This document shows positions 25,410-34,568 of a stretch of 64,000 nucleotides of DNA, in pieces; the stretch's first letter is position 1; every line of letters starts with the position of its first letter. Made by a program: the position numbers and the translations under genes. Origin of the DNA: Arthrobacter sp. U41 (GTDB lineage: Bacteria; Actinomycetota; Actinomycetes; Actinomycetales; Micrococcaceae); the NCBI RefSeq assembly GCF_007679325.1, contig NZ_VEGI01000001.1, positions 1,550,001-1,614,000 of the forward strand. The letters are read 5' to 3'. The notes beneath the pieces were generated by a model. That model had not been told where the DNA came from. It worked only from the letters and a program-made list of their open reading frames with translations, and did no database searches.

Positions 25410-26413
25410 ACCCCACGTCCCCGCTCCCCCGCATCGCCCTGACCCTCGGCGACCCCGCCGGCGTCGGCCCGGAACTGGCCGTCAAGCTGCTGGCCAAACC
25501 CGAAACCACCCGGGTAGCCGAGGTCTATGTCCTTGCCGACGCGTCCGAGCTCGAAGCGGCAGCCAAGGCAGCCGGCGTCGAAATTCCGCTCAGCGACACC
25601 CCCAAGCCGGGGTTCGCGGTCCTCCTGGATGACAATTCGGCCCCGGCCGAGCCGATTCCGGCCAAGCAGGTGTCGCGGGAGGCCGGCGCCCGCACCCTCC
25701 ACCAGCTCCAGCGGGCCATGGCCATGGCCAACGCCGGTGAGGTGGAAGCCATCCTCTTCACCCCGCTGAACAAGACCAGCCTCAAACTCGGCGGGATGAC
25801 CGAGGAGGATGAACTGCGCTGGTTCGCGAAGGAACTGAGTTTTGAGGGCACCACCAGCGAACTCAACGTCCTGCCCGGGCTCTGGACCGCCCGGGTCACC
25901 TCCCACATCCCCATCAGCGAGGTGGCGGAACGCATCACCCCGGAAAACGTCCGCAACGCCATCCGGCTGCTGCACTCGGTGCTGTCCGACTCCGGACTCC
26001 AGGAGCCCCGCATCGCGGTCTGCGCCCTGAACCCGCACGCCGGCGAAAATGGAAACTTCGGCCGGGAGGAAATCGACCAGATCGCGCCGGGCATTAAGGA
26101 AGCCACCGCCGAGGGCATCAACGCCTCCGGGCCCTTCCCGTCCGACACGGTCTTCCTCGCCGCCAAGCGCGGGGACTTCGACGGGGTGGTGACGATGTAC
26201 CACGACCAGGGCCAGATCGCGATGAAACTCATCGGGTTCGACCGGGGCGTCACCATCCAGGGTGGCCTGCCGATCGTCATCGCCACCCCCGCGCACGGCA
26301 CGGCGTTCGACATCGTGGGGAAGAACATCGCCAACCTCGGGGCCACGGAACACGCGTTTGAACTGGCCGCAGCCATCGGTGCCCGGATCCGCGCGGCGAA
26401 GGTCGCCGTCTGA
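25406..26413 (+). CDS. PdxA-like 4-phospho-hydroxyacid dehydrogenase
   Basis: 335-residue NAD-dependent oxidoreductase of the PdxA family. Opening [20 protein letters not shown] is the family signature; three metal-ligand histidines are visible in [20 protein letters not shown] and [13 protein letters not shown]. True PdxA acts in pyridoxal phosphate synthesis on 4-phosphohydroxy-L-threonine; catabolic PdxA2-type relatives oxidise and decarboxylate 4-phospho-D-threonate or -erythronate to dihydroxyacetone phosphate. Gene context (sugar-acid uptake, no pyridoxine genes) points to the catabolic type. No DUF1537 tetronate kinase is nearby, so its phosphorylated substrate must come from the DhaKL-type kinase or elsewhere. 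Confidence 0.88.
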   Translation: MNPTSPLPRIALTLGDPAGVGPELAVKLLAKPETTRVAEVYVLADASELEAAAKAAGVEIPLSDTPKPGFAVLLDDNSAPAEPIPAKQVSREAGARTLHQLQRAMAMANAGEVEAILFTPLNKTSLKLGGMTEEDELRWFAKELSFEGTTSELNVLPGLWTARVTSHIPISEVAERITPENVRNAIRLLHSVLSDSGLQEPRIAVCALNPHAGENGNFGREEIDQIAPGIKEATAEGINASGPFPSDTVFLAAKRGDFDGVVTMYHDQGQIAMKLIGFDRGVTIQGGLPIVIATPAHGTAFDIVGKNIANLGATEHAFELAAAIGARIRAAKVAV

Positions 26414-26414
26414 C

Positions 26415-27197
26415 ATGACCGCGAAGAGCATCACCCTCGGCATCAGCACCAAAATGTACCTGGGCTACCGCGAGTCCAAGGTGTGGCTTGGCGCCGTCAC
26501 GTCCCTCGCCAAGGCCTGCGAGGCAGTGCAGACCGGGCAGGTGACGCTCTTCGTGGCTCCGACGTTCCCCATCCTCGAAACCACCCTGGAACTGGCACGC
26601 GGAACTCACCTCCAGGTGGCGGCGCAAAATGCCTCGGACCAGGATGCCGGCGCCCTGACAGGAGAAGTCAGTCCGGTGTTCCTGGCGGAGATGGGGGTGG
26701 GCCTGATCGAAATCGGTCATGCCGAGCGACGGCGTTATTTCGGCGAAAGCGATGGCCTGGTCGCAGCCAAAGTGGCCGCGGCCCAGCGCAACGGGCTCCA
26801 ACCGCTGCTGTGCGTCGGAGAAACGGCCCGGGTTGCCCCCCGGGAGGCAGCCCGGGCCTGCCTGGAACAAATACGAACGGCAAACATCGACCCGGACGGG
26901 CCGAAACCGGTCATCGCCTACGAACCCGTATGGGCAATCGGCGCACCCCAACCCGCGGACCCGGACTACGTCTGCGCCGTCGCGGAGCACCTCAGGGAGG
27001 AACTGGATGCCGGGGCCACCCTGCTGTACGGCGGCAGCGCCGGGCCCGGGCTGCTCCCCAGGCTCTACCCCTATGTCGACGGACTGTTCCTGGGCAGGTT
27101 CGCCCACGACCCCCGCAACATCGCGCTGATCCTGGAAGAGGCAACCGCTCTCATCTCACGTGCAAACGCCCCCGACGTGCCAGGAGTCAGCCGATGA
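26415..27197 (+). CDS. triose-phosphate isomerase-like sugar phosphate isomerase
   Basis: 260-residue TPI-fold protein. Catalytic residues are kept: Lys in GISTKMYLG, His in IEIGHAERRRYFGE and Glu in IAYEPVWAIG, plus the phosphate loop LLYGGSAGPG. The classical NxK opening (GNWKMN) is changed to STK, typical of paralogues that act on larger substrates. In tetritol pathways TPI-like enzymes (LerI/EryH) convert L-erythrulose 1-phosphate to D-erythrulose 4-phosphate. The start lies one base after the PdxA-like stop; its own stop overlaps the following PLP-enzyme gene. Confidence 0.88.
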   Translation: MTAKSITLGISTKMYLGYRESKVWLGAVTSLAKACEAVQTGQVTLFVAPTFPILETTLELARGTHLQVAAQNASDQDAGALTGEVSPVFLAEMGVGLIEIGHAERRRYFGESDGLVAAKVAAAQRNGLQPLLCVGETARVAPREAARACLEQIRTANIDPDGPKPVIAYEPVWAIGAPQPADPDYVCAVAEHLREELDAGATLLYGGSAGPGLLPRLYPYVDGLFLGRFAHDPRNIALILEEATALISRANAPDVPGVSR

Positions 27198-28147
27198 TCA
27201 CACGGGATGACGTTCTCGCCGCCGAGAAGCGGATCAGCCCGCATATTAGACGCACACCCTTGCTCCGCGGCGGCACGTACTCCGCGCCGCTGTGGCTCAA
27301 GTGCGAGTTCCTGCAACACACCGGGGTATTCAAAGCCCGGGGAGCCTTCAACCGCCAGCTTGCTGCGCTGGAGCGCGGCGAGTTGGACCCTGGTGTCGGC
27401 GTCGTCGCGGCCTCCGGCGGCAACGCCGGCCTGGCCAACGCGTACGCCGCGGCCGCATTGGGCGTCCAGGCTACGGTGTTCGTTCCCGCGAACGCTCCGC
27501 GCGTCAAGGTCGAACGGCTCCTCGCGTACAACGCGACCGTCCGGCAGGTCGGCACAGAGTACGTCGAGGCCTATGAGGCAGCACAGGAGTACGTCGCCCA
27601 AAGCGGCGCACTGTTCTGCCACGCCTACGACCAGCCCGAGATCGCGGCCGGCGCCGGCACCATCGCCGAGGAGATCCTCCGGGACGAGCCCGGCATCGAC
27701 ACGATCGTCGTCGCTGTCGGCGGAGGCGGTCTGTACGCGGGGCTGGCTGCGGCCGCGTCCGGGAGGGCGAAGATCGTCGCGGTAGAACTCGTCACGATCC
27801 CCACGCTGCACGCGGCGCTGGAGGCTGGCCGCCCGGTTGACGTGTCCGTTTCGGGTATCGCCGCCGATTCCCTCGGCGCGCGCCGTGTCGGCGACATCGC
27901 CTTCAGCATGGCCTCGAAGGAACCGCCCGTCTCCGTCCTGGTAGACGATGAAGCCATCATCGCCGCCCGGACACTCTTGTGGAGCGAGTACCGCATTCCC
28001 GCAGAATACGGGGCCGCGACCGCCTTCGCAGCACTCACCGCCGGCGCCTACGTGCCCCGGGAAAACGAACGTGTGGCCGTCATCATCTGCGGGGCCAACA
28101 CCGATCCCTCCACGCTCGGCGCAGCGACCGGGTCTCCGCAAGCCTGA
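27194..28147 (+). CDS. PLP-dependent threonine/serine dehydratase-like (fold type II)
   Basis: 317-residue pyridoxal-phosphate enzyme of the tryptophan-synthase-beta superfamily. Schiff-base lysine in TGVFKARGAFN, cofactor phosphate loop VGGGGLYAG, and SGGNAGLANAYAAAALG for substrate carboxylate binding. No C-terminal ACT domain, so it resembles catabolic dehydratases, serine racemases or hydroxyaspartate lyases rather than IlvA. AGGAG precedes the ATG; start overlaps the TPI-like stop. As the last gene of the sugar-acid operon it may deaminate a hydroxyamino acid linked to the PdxA-like step, which is unusual. Confidence 0.85.
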   Translation: MITRDDVLAAEKRISPHIRRTPLLRGGTYSAPLWLKCEFLQHTGVFKARGAFNRQLAALERGELDPGVGVVAASGGNAGLANAYAAAALGVQATVFVPANAPRVKVERLLAYNATVRQVGTEYVEAYEAAQEYVAQSGALFCHAYDQPEIAAGAGTIAEEILRDEPGIDTIVVAVGGGGLYAGLAAAASGRAKIVAVELVTIPTLHAALEAGRPVDVSVSGIAADSLGARRVGDIAFSMASKEPPVSVLVDDEAIIAARTLLWSEYRIPAEYGAATAFAALTAGAYVPRENERVAVIICGANTDPSTLGAATGSPQA

Positions 28148-28607
28148 ACCCCGGCGGGCCGCGCAGTCATTACGCGGTACACGGCAAACTTGGCCGGGTA
28201 GCCGAAGGCCCAAGGTCAGGTAGCGGGTACTCGTGCGCCCGGACGGGGCCCGCTCGTACCGTCGAAGTGTGCGTTCTTGTGACGCGTAACAGGAGGCCCG
28301 GGGGGGCTCCAGGGACTGCGTGGTTCCTTCCCTCCCGTTTACCGGTATCGGGGGGAGAAACAGTGAAGCATGCTGTTGCTGAGCGCCTGCCCTCGGCCCG
28401 GGAGCATGACGGTCGCATCCTACGCAGCCATCCCGGCCGCACCTCCTCATGGCCTCCACACACCGGCCCGTCGTCCAGCCCCGCCGTGTCCACATCTTCG
28501 GCGGACCCCTGTTCCGGACTTTGGTTTGACGCCTGTCCGCAGGCGCGCCGTCTGCCGTACCGGGCCGCACGCACCAGCAGCGAGTACCTCAAACCTAGGA
28601 GAGTTCC
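28148..28607. other. intergenic stretch without a convincing gene
   Basis: 460 bp between the PLP lyase gene and the secreted glycoside hydrolase. Frames crossing it lack ribosome sites. The last bases contain CTAGGAGAG, the ribosome site of the hydrolase gene. I saw no tRNA or clear terminator; the promoter of the hydrolase gene probably lies here. Confidence 0.5.
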
Positions 28608-30815
28608 GTGACCTCTGAGCTACAGCCCAGAAAACCGAGGCGCGGCGGAAGGAAAACGCTGTTGGCGCTGGCCGGCCTCGTCACGACGGGAGTGATTTTC
28701 GGCGTCGTGGTGGTCCCCGGCGTGGCCGAACCCGGTCCGTTGCCGGCCGTCGACGGAACCATCCAGATTGATCTGGGCACGGCCGTCAACGAGTTCCCGG
28801 GCACCCGGGCCCTGGGCGCCGGTGTGGACGGTCTGGAGGAAGGCGAAATCGACAAGGTCTGGACCCCTTCGAACGTGCAGGCCATGAAGGCGGCCGGCTT
28901 CGGGCCCATCAGCTACCGGCTGCGCACCGAACTCGGCGTCAAGGCCTGGCACTGGAACCCGCGCGGGACCTGGAGCGACCCCGCTGCCGGGCAAGGGTAC
29001 TGGGTTTCATCAGACGAACCCCGGGAAGATTACAAGGCATCCCAGGGGTACCGCCTTCCCCGCCGCGGGAACACCATCGACCAGGCAAAGAACGACGGCT
29101 ATTCCCGGCTCACCGACGGAGACCCCACCACGTTCTGGAAAAGCAACCCGTACCTGGACTCGCACTTCACCGGAGAAGCGGACGACCTGAACCCGCAGTG
29201 GATCATGGCAGCCTTCCCGCATGCCTTCCCGATAGACACTCTGAAGTTCGACTGGGGTACACCGTTCGCGACAGGTTTCAAGGTGCAGTACTGGTCCGGC
29301 AAGGACGCCCACTTCCCGGTCGACGGCGGGAAGTGGATCGATTTCCCGCAAAGCTCACACCAGGGCACTGGTGGCACGCAGACCGTCCGGATCGCGCCCA
29401 AACCGATGGACGTGCAGTATCTGCGCGTCGTATTGACCAAGGATTCCAACACCGCGCCGGCGGGCTCCACGGATGTCCGTGACAAGCTGGGATTCGCCGT
29501 GCGCGAACTCTCCATCGGCCAGACCGTCGGCGGCCGGTTCGACGATCACGTCAGCCACCTGCCGTCGCAGGAGCAGACGGAGATGTGGACCTCCTCGACC
29601 GACCCCTGGCACCGCGCGAGCGACATCGACAAGCACTACGAGCACGCGAGCTTCGAGCGCCTCTTCGAAAGCGGCATCACCAACGGCCAGCCAATGATGG
29701 TGCCTGCGCCGGCTCTGTACGGCGTGCCGGAGGACACGGCCGCCCTGGTGCGCTATCTGAAAAAACGCGGCTACCCGGTGGAACGCGTCGAGATCGGCGA
29801 GGAACCGGACGGCCAGCTCGCCCAGCCCGAACACTACGGCTCGCTGTATCTGCAGATGGCCCGGGCGATGAAAGAGGTTGATCCCAACCTGGAGTTCGGC
29901 GGCCCGGGCTACCAGACCACGTTGCCGGAGTGGGTGCACTGGCCCGACGCAAACGGCGAGAGGTCCTGGACGGGCCGTTTTGTGTCCTACCTGCGTGACC
30001 GCAACGCGATGGAGGACTTCGATTTCTTCTCCTTCGAGTGGTACCCGTTCGACGACGTCTGCGCCGATCCGAGCGCGCCGCTTGCCGAGCACCCCAAGCT
30101 CCTGGCGGACCTGCTTGCCCGCCAGGAGAAGGCCGGCCTTCCCCCCGACATTCCCAAAGTGATCACCGAGTACGGCTACTCTTCCTTCGCCGGCCAGGTG
30201 GAAGTGGAGCTGCCCGGCGCCATGATCAACGCCGAAACCGCCGCCATGTTCCTGGCTCTGGGCGGCGAGACCAGCTACTACTACGGGCTGGAACCGAACT
30301 GGGTTTTCCAGGAAAAAGAAGGCAAGAAGTGCAACTCGTGGGGCAACCTGATGATGCTGCAGTTCTACGATGAGTGGAGGATCCGGCCGCTGGCGGCCTT
30401 CCAGGCGGCCCGGCTGGTGAACGAATACTGGGTGCAGGACGGGGACGGGCTCCACACCGTCCACGCCGCCACCAGCGACATCCACAATTCAAAGGGCGAG
30501 CCGCTGGTCACCGCCTACGCGCTCCGCCGGCCCGACGGCAGCCTGGGCGTGCTCCTGTTCAACAAGGACCCGGACCGGACCCTCAAGGTCCGTCTGATGC
30601 AAAAAACAGACGGCGCCCACGAGGTCATCGACGAACAGCTGAGGCTCGACCAGTACTCCGCCGAGCAGTACGACTGGCATTCCACCCAGGGCAAAGGCAA
30701 CGGCGGCCACCCGGAACCCAACGAGCCGCCGGCCCCAAGCGTCATCAGCACCGGTGAGGCCGCCACCATCACCCTGCCGCCGCACAGCATCTCCGTGGCC
30801 GTGACGCAGCCCTGA
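28608..30815 (+). CDS. secreted/anchored clan GH-A glycoside hydrolase with F5/8C-like domain
   Basis: 735-residue extracellular enzyme. A basic head and one hydrophobic segment (TLLALAGLVTTGVIFGVVVV) act as signal or membrane anchor. Residues about 143-285 look like a discoidin (F5/8 type C) carbohydrate-binding domain (RLTDGDPTTFWKSNPYL, VQYLRVVLTKDS). A TIM barrel follows with both clan GH-A glutamates visible: E399 in IGEEPDG and E521 in VITEYGYSS. The C-terminus (TITLPPHSISVAV) is a beta-sandwich end. It probably trims a plant or microbial polysaccharide; family and bond are not identifiable by eye. GTG start with CTAGGAGAG. Confidence 0.8.
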   Translation: MTSELQPRKPRRGGRKTLLALAGLVTTGVIFGVVVVPGVAEPGPLPAVDGTIQIDLGTAVNEFPGTRALGAGVDGLEEGEIDKVWTPSNVQAMKAAGFGPISYRLRTELGVKAWHWNPRGTWSDPAAGQGYWVSSDEPREDYKASQGYRLPRRGNTIDQAKNDGYSRLTDGDPTTFWKSNPYLDSHFTGEADDLNPQWIMAAFPHAFPIDTLKFDWGTPFATGFKVQYWSGKDAHFPVDGGKWIDFPQSSHQGTGGTQTVRIAPKPMDVQYLRVVLTKDSNTAPAGSTDVRDKLGFAVRELSIGQTVGGRFDDHVSHLPSQEQTEMWTSSTDPWHRASDIDKHYEHASFERLFESGITNGQPMMVPAPALYGVPEDTAALVRYLKKRGYPVERVEIGEEPDGQLAQPEHYGSLYLQMARAMKEVDPNLEFGGPGYQTTLPEWVHWPDANGERSWTGRFVSYLRDRNAMEDFDFFSFEWYPFDDVCADPSAPLAEHPKLLADLLARQEKAGLPPDIPKVITEYGYSSFAGQVEVELPGAMINAETAAMFLALGGETSYYYGLEPNWVFQEKEGKKCNSWGNLMMLQFYDEWRIRPLAAFQAARLVNEYWVQDGDGLHTVHAATSDIHNSKGEPLVTAYALRRPDGSLGVLLFNKDPDRTLKVRLMQKTDGAHEVIDEQLRLDQYSAEQYDWHSTQGKGNGGHPEPNEPPAPSVISTGEAATITLPPHSISVAVTQP

Positions 30816-31487
30816 TCAGAGAACCTTGCGGACGGATTCCTCGAAGCTGACCACATGGTGCAGGGCGAGTTCGGCCGCACGGTCCTCGTCGCCGTCGGCA
30901 ATCGCGGTCAGCAGCTCCACGTGCTCCACGATGTGGCCGCTCACTGAGGGCACCTTGTCCAGGACCAGGCACCAGATGCGGGTGGCCAGGTTGTCGTAGC
31001 GGATCAGGGTGTCTTCGAGGTGCGGGTTGGCGGCAGCTTTGTAGATCAGCCGGTGCACGGTCAGGTCGTACCGCATGAGGTCGCGCGAGCCGCCCGGTCC
31101 GGGATCCAGCTGCGCGATGGTGTCGGCGACGTGCATCAGTTCGCGGCGCATGGCGTCGCTGGCACGGCCGGCAGCGCGGCGTGCGGCCAGCGGCTCCAGG
31201 AGTTCCCGGATCTCCGAGACGTCGGCCAGTTCAGTGAAGTCCACACTGGTGGCGAAGGTACCCCGGCGCGGGTAGGAAACCACCAGGTGGTCCACCTCCA
31301 GCCGCTTGATCGCCTCGCGCACCGGAGTCCGGCCGAAGCCGAGCTCGGCGGCCAGCTGCCCGTCGTTGATGGGCTCGCCCGGCCGGATCTCAAGCATGAT
31401 CAGCTTGTCGCGCAGCTGCCGGTAGGCGGCCTCCGCCTGGGACAGCGCCTGGTCCTCGGCGAGGGGCAGGGCAGGAAGTGCGTTCAA
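30816..31487 (-). CDS. GntR family regulator, FCD subfamily
   Basis: 223-residue regulator. HTH in QAEAAYRQLRDKLIMLEIRPGEPINDGQLAAELGFGRTPVREAIKRLEVDHLV, then an FCD helical domain (ELADVSEIRELLEPLAARRAAG, RYDLTVHRLIYKAAANPHLEDTL, HVELLTAIADGDEDRAAELALHHV). Divergent from glyA-sox, with a perfect 14-bp palindrome between them, so it most likely controls sarcosine/glycine catabolism. Its stop abuts the convergent hydrolase gene without gap. Confidence 0.93.
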   Translation of the reverse strand: MNALPALPLAEDQALSQAEAAYRQLRDKLIMLEIRPGEPINDGQLAAELGFGRTPVREAIKRLEVDHLVVSYPRRGTFATSVDFTELADVSEIRELLEPLAARRAAGRASDAMRRELMHVADTIAQLDPGPGGSRDLMRYDLTVHRLIYKAAANPHLEDTLIRYDNLATRIWCLVLDKVPSVSGHIVEHVELLTAIADGDEDRAAELALHHVVSFEESVRKVL

Positions 31488-31598
31488 GGCACCACTCCGT
31501 TCTGTGCTGCTCAGTGTCCGGTCCCAACCGGGAGCTCCGTGCCACTTTGCGTCCGGCTATTGACTCTGTTGTGACCTCGATCATAGCATTGACCTCAC

Positions 31599-31612
31599 AC
31601 TGATATATCAGT
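31599..31612. promoter_or_regulatory. palindromic FCD-GntR operator
   Basis: ACTGATATATCAGT is a perfect 14-bp palindrome, 33 bp before the glyA GTG and about 110 bp before the divergent FCD-GntR gene. Size, A/T centre and position are typical for operators of this regulator class. Confidence 0.7.
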
Positions 31613-31644
31613 CACCGCAATAGTGGTATTTCAAAGGAGCATCC

Positions 31645-33018
31645 GTGGTTGAGCAGTTGAACGAGCGACTTTCCGCAGTCGATCCCGAGGTCCAGCAGGC
31701 CATTGCCCGTGAGCTGGGCCGCCAGCAGTCAACGCTGGAAATGATTGCCTCGGAGAATTTCGCCCCCGCGGCGGTCATGGAGGCGCAGGGCTCGGTCCTG
31801 ACGAACAAGTACGCCGAGGGCTACCCCGGCAAGCGCTACTACGGCGGCTGCGAGCACGTGGACGTGGTGGAGCAGCTGGCCATCGACCGGGTCAAGGCCC
31901 TCTTCGGCGCAGAATTCGCCAACGTCCAGCCGCACTCCGGCGCCCAGGCCAATGCCGCCGCCATGTTCGCCCTGCTGGACCCGGGCGACACCATCATGGG
32001 ACTGGACCTGGCGCACGGCGGCCACCTTACCCACGGGATGCGCATCAACTTCTCCGGCAAGCTCTACAACGTGGTCCCGTACCACGTGCGGGAATCGGAC
32101 TTCCGGGTGGACATGGCCGAGGTCGAGGCACTGGCCCTGGAACACCGCCCGCGGCTGATCGTGGCAGGCTGGTCCGCGTACTCCCGCCACCTCGATTTCG
32201 CCGAGTTCCGCCGGATCGCCGACCTGGTGGGCGCTTATCTCATGGTGGACATGGCGCACTTCGCTGGCCTGGTGGCCGCGGGGCTGCACCCCAACCCGGT
32301 GCCCTACGCCGACATCGTCACCACCACCACGCACAAGACCCTCGGCGGCCCGCGCGGCGGAGTCATCCTCGCCCGGGAGGAGTACGCCAAGAAGATCAAC
32401 TCTGCCGTGTTCCCCGGCCAGCAGGGCGGCCCGCTGGAGCATGTCATCGCCGCCAAGGCCGTGGCGTTCAAGCTGGCCGGAACCCCGGAATTCAAGGAAC
32501 GCCAGGAACGCGTCCTGCAGGGATCCAAGCTGCTGGCCGAACGGCTCCTCCGCGACGATGTGGCCGCGGCCGGCATCTCCGTGGTGAACGGCGGCACCGA
32601 CGTGCACCTGGTCCTGGTGGACCTGCGCAACTCAAAGCTGGACGGTCAGCAGGCCGAAGACGCCCTGCATCGGGTGGGCATCACGGTCAACCGGAACGCC
32701 GTTCCGTTCGACCCCCGCCCGCCGATGGTGTCCTCCGGACTGCGGATCGGCACCCCGGCCCTGGCCACCCGGGGCTTCGGCGCGGTGGAATTCGCCGAGG
32801 TCGCGGACATCATCGCGACGGCGCTGATCGCCGCTTCCGCCGTTGCCGGCACGCACAGCGGAACCGTGGGCGCGTCCCTCAGCGACGACACCGCCGTCGG
32901 GCTCCGCGCCCGGGTCACCGCCCTGGCCGACCAGTTTCCCCTTTACCCGCATCTTTCCCAGAACGACGGCGCCCAGATCGCCGCGTTCGAATCAGACATG
33001 ATCGGAGCAGCCCAGTGA
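31645..33018 (+). CDS. glyA: serine hydroxymethyltransferase
   Basis: 457-residue PLP enzyme converting glycine plus 5,10-methylene-THF to serine. Seen: [36 protein letters not shown] (substrate and THF site), [17 protein letters not shown] and the PLP lysine in [17 protein letters not shown] start with AAAGGAGCATCC. First gene of the sarcosine operon, so a catabolic copy that captures the C1 unit and glycine made by sarcosine oxidase; a housekeeping copy would be expected elsewhere. Overlaps soxB (GTGA). Confidence 0.96.
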   Translation: MVEQLNERLSAVDPEVQQAIARELGRQQSTLEMIASENFAPAAVMEAQGSVLTNKYAEGYPGKRYYGGCEHVDVVEQLAIDRVKALFGAEFANVQPHSGAQANAAAMFALLDPGDTIMGLDLAHGGHLTHGMRINFSGKLYNVVPYHVRESDFRVDMAEVEALALEHRPRLIVAGWSAYSRHLDFAEFRRIADLVGAYLMVDMAHFAGLVAAGLHPNPVPYADIVTTTTHKTLGGPRGGVILAREEYAKKINSAVFPGQQGGPLEHVIAAKAVAFKLAGTPEFKERQERVLQGSKLLAERLLRDDVAAAGISVVNGGTDVHLVLVDLRNSKLDGQQAEDALHRVGITVNRNAVPFDPRPPMVSSGLRIGTPALATRGFGAVEFAEVADIIATALIAASAVAGTHSGTVGASLSDDTAVGLRARVTALADQFPLYPHLSQNDGAQIAAFESDMIGAAQ

Positions 33019-34235
33019 GCACGCACCAGCTCCCGGAACACCCGGATTTCCTTTGGCGGAACCCCGAACCCAAGTCCTCCTACGACGCCGTCATTGTCGG
33101 CGGCGGCGGGCACGGCCTGGCGACGGCGTACTTCCTGGCCAAGAATCACGGAATGACCAACATCGCCGTTCTGGAAAAGGGCTGGCTGGCCGGCGGCAAC
33201 ATGGCCCGGAACACCACCATCATCCGTTCCAACTACCTCTGGGACGAGAGCGCAGCCATCTACGAGCACGCCCTGAAGCTCTGGGAAATCCTGCCCGAGG
33301 AGCTGGAATACGACTTCCTGTTCAGCCAGCGCGGCGTCATGAACCTCGCCCACACCCTGGGCGACGTCCGGGAAAGCATCCGCCGTGTGGGGGCGAACAA
33401 GCTCAACGGCGTGGACGCCGAGTGGCTGGACCCGCAACAGGTGAAGGAACTGTGCCCCATCCTGAACATCAGCGACAACATCCGGTACCCCGTGATGGGC
33501 GCCACGTACCAGCCCCGTGCCGGCATCGCCAAGCACGACCACGTCGCCTGGGCGTTCGCCCGCAAGTGCGATGAATTGGGCGTGGACATCATCCAGAACT
33601 GCGAAGTCACCGGCTTCGTCAAGGACGGCAACCGCGTGGTGGGCGTCAAGACCAACCGGGGCAACATCAACACCGAAAAGGTGGGGCTCTGCGCCGCCGG
33701 CCACAGCTCGGTCCTGGCGGAAATGGCCGGTTTCCGGCTCCCCATCCAGTCCCACCCGCTTCAGGCGCTGGTGTCCGAACTTCACGAACCGGTCCACCCC
33801 ACGGTGGTCATGTCCAACCACGTCCACGTCTACGTCTCCCAGGCCCACAAGGGCGAACTGGTCATGGGCGCCGGCGTCGATTCCTACAACGGCTACGGCC
33901 AGCGCGGCTCGTTCCATGTGATCGAGCACCAGATGGCGGCCGCCGTCGAACTCTTCCCCATCTTCGCCCGGGCCCATGTGCTCCGGACCTGGGGCGGGAT
34001 CGTGGACACCACGCTGGACGCCTCCCCCATCGTCGGCACGTCCCCGGTGGACAACATGTTCGTGAACTGCGGCTGGGGAACCGGCGGCTTCAAGGCCACC
34101 CCGGCCGCCGGACTCACCTTCGCCCACACCATCGCCACCGGAACCCCGCACAAGCTGAACAAGCCGTTTGCGCTGGAACGCTTCGAAACCGGAGCCCTGA
34201 TCGACGAACACGGCGCCGCCGCCGTCGCCCACTAG
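33015..34235 (+). CDS. soxB: sarcosine oxidase beta subunit
   Basis: 406-residue flavoprotein subunit of heterotetrameric sarcosine oxidase, which oxidises N-methylglycine to glycine, H2O2 and 5,10-methylene-THF. FAD site [19 protein letters not shown]; histidines 174 and 176 ([12 protein letters not shown]) lie where covalent FMN is bound in corynebacterial enzymes; C-terminal [16 protein letters not shown] is the typical closing FAD loop. GTG start inside the glyA stop. Cytosolic. Confidence 0.95.
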   Translation: MSTHQLPEHPDFLWRNPEPKSSYDAVIVGGGGHGLATAYFLAKNHGMTNIAVLEKGWLAGGNMARNTTIIRSNYLWDESAAIYEHALKLWEILPEELEYDFLFSQRGVMNLAHTLGDVRESIRRVGANKLNGVDAEWLDPQQVKELCPILNISDNIRYPVMGATYQPRAGIAKHDHVAWAFARKCDELGVDIIQNCEVTGFVKDGNRVVGVKTNRGNINTEKVGLCAAGHSSVLAEMAGFRLPIQSHPLQALVSELHEPVHPTVVMSNHVHVYVSQAHKGELVMGAGVDSYNGYGQRGSFHVIEHQMAAAVELFPIFARAHVLRTWGGIVDTTLDASPIVGTSPVDNMFVNCGWGTGGFKATPAAGLTFAHTIATGTPHKLNKPFALERFETGALIDEHGAAAVAH

Positions 34236-34262
34236 CCGCCGTCCACTAGAAAGAAGACGCAC

Positions 34263-34568
34263 ATGCTGCTCATCTCCTGCCCCAACTGCGGCTCGCGCGA
34301 CGAGACCGAGTTCCACTACGGCGGCCAGGCCCACGTGCCCTACCCGGAGAACCCGAACGACCTGAACGACCGCGAATGGGCCGAGTTCCTGTTCTACCGC
34401 GACAACACCAAGGGCGCATTCGCCGAACGCTGGCTGCACAGCACCGGCTGCCGCCAGTGGTTCAACATGCTCCGCGACACGGTCACTTACGACATCCAGG
34501 CCGTCTACCCGATGGGCGCGCCCCGCCCCGCCACCAGCACCACCGCCCCGGAAGGAGCAACCAAGTGA
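34263..34568 (+). CDS. soxD: sarcosine oxidase delta subunit
   Basis: 101-residue zinc-binding subunit. The zinc motif [19 protein letters not shown] (Cys-x-x-Cys plus His) opens the protein, followed by [11 protein letters not shown] and [11 protein letters not shown] with a further cysteine. Length is standard. AAAGAAGACGC upstream of the ATG; stop overlaps soxA (GTGA). Confidence 0.95.
   Translation: MLLISCPNCGSRDETEFHYGGQAHVPYPENPNDLNDREWAEFLFYRDNTKGAFAERWLHSTGCRQWFNMLRDTVTYDIQAVYPMGAPRPATSTTAPEGATK

Noticed and set aside
27979..28611. 210-codon plus-strand frame spanning the 28.1-28.6 kb gap
   Set aside because: Starts inside the PLP lyase gene in another frame, has no ribosome site and no recognisable domain.
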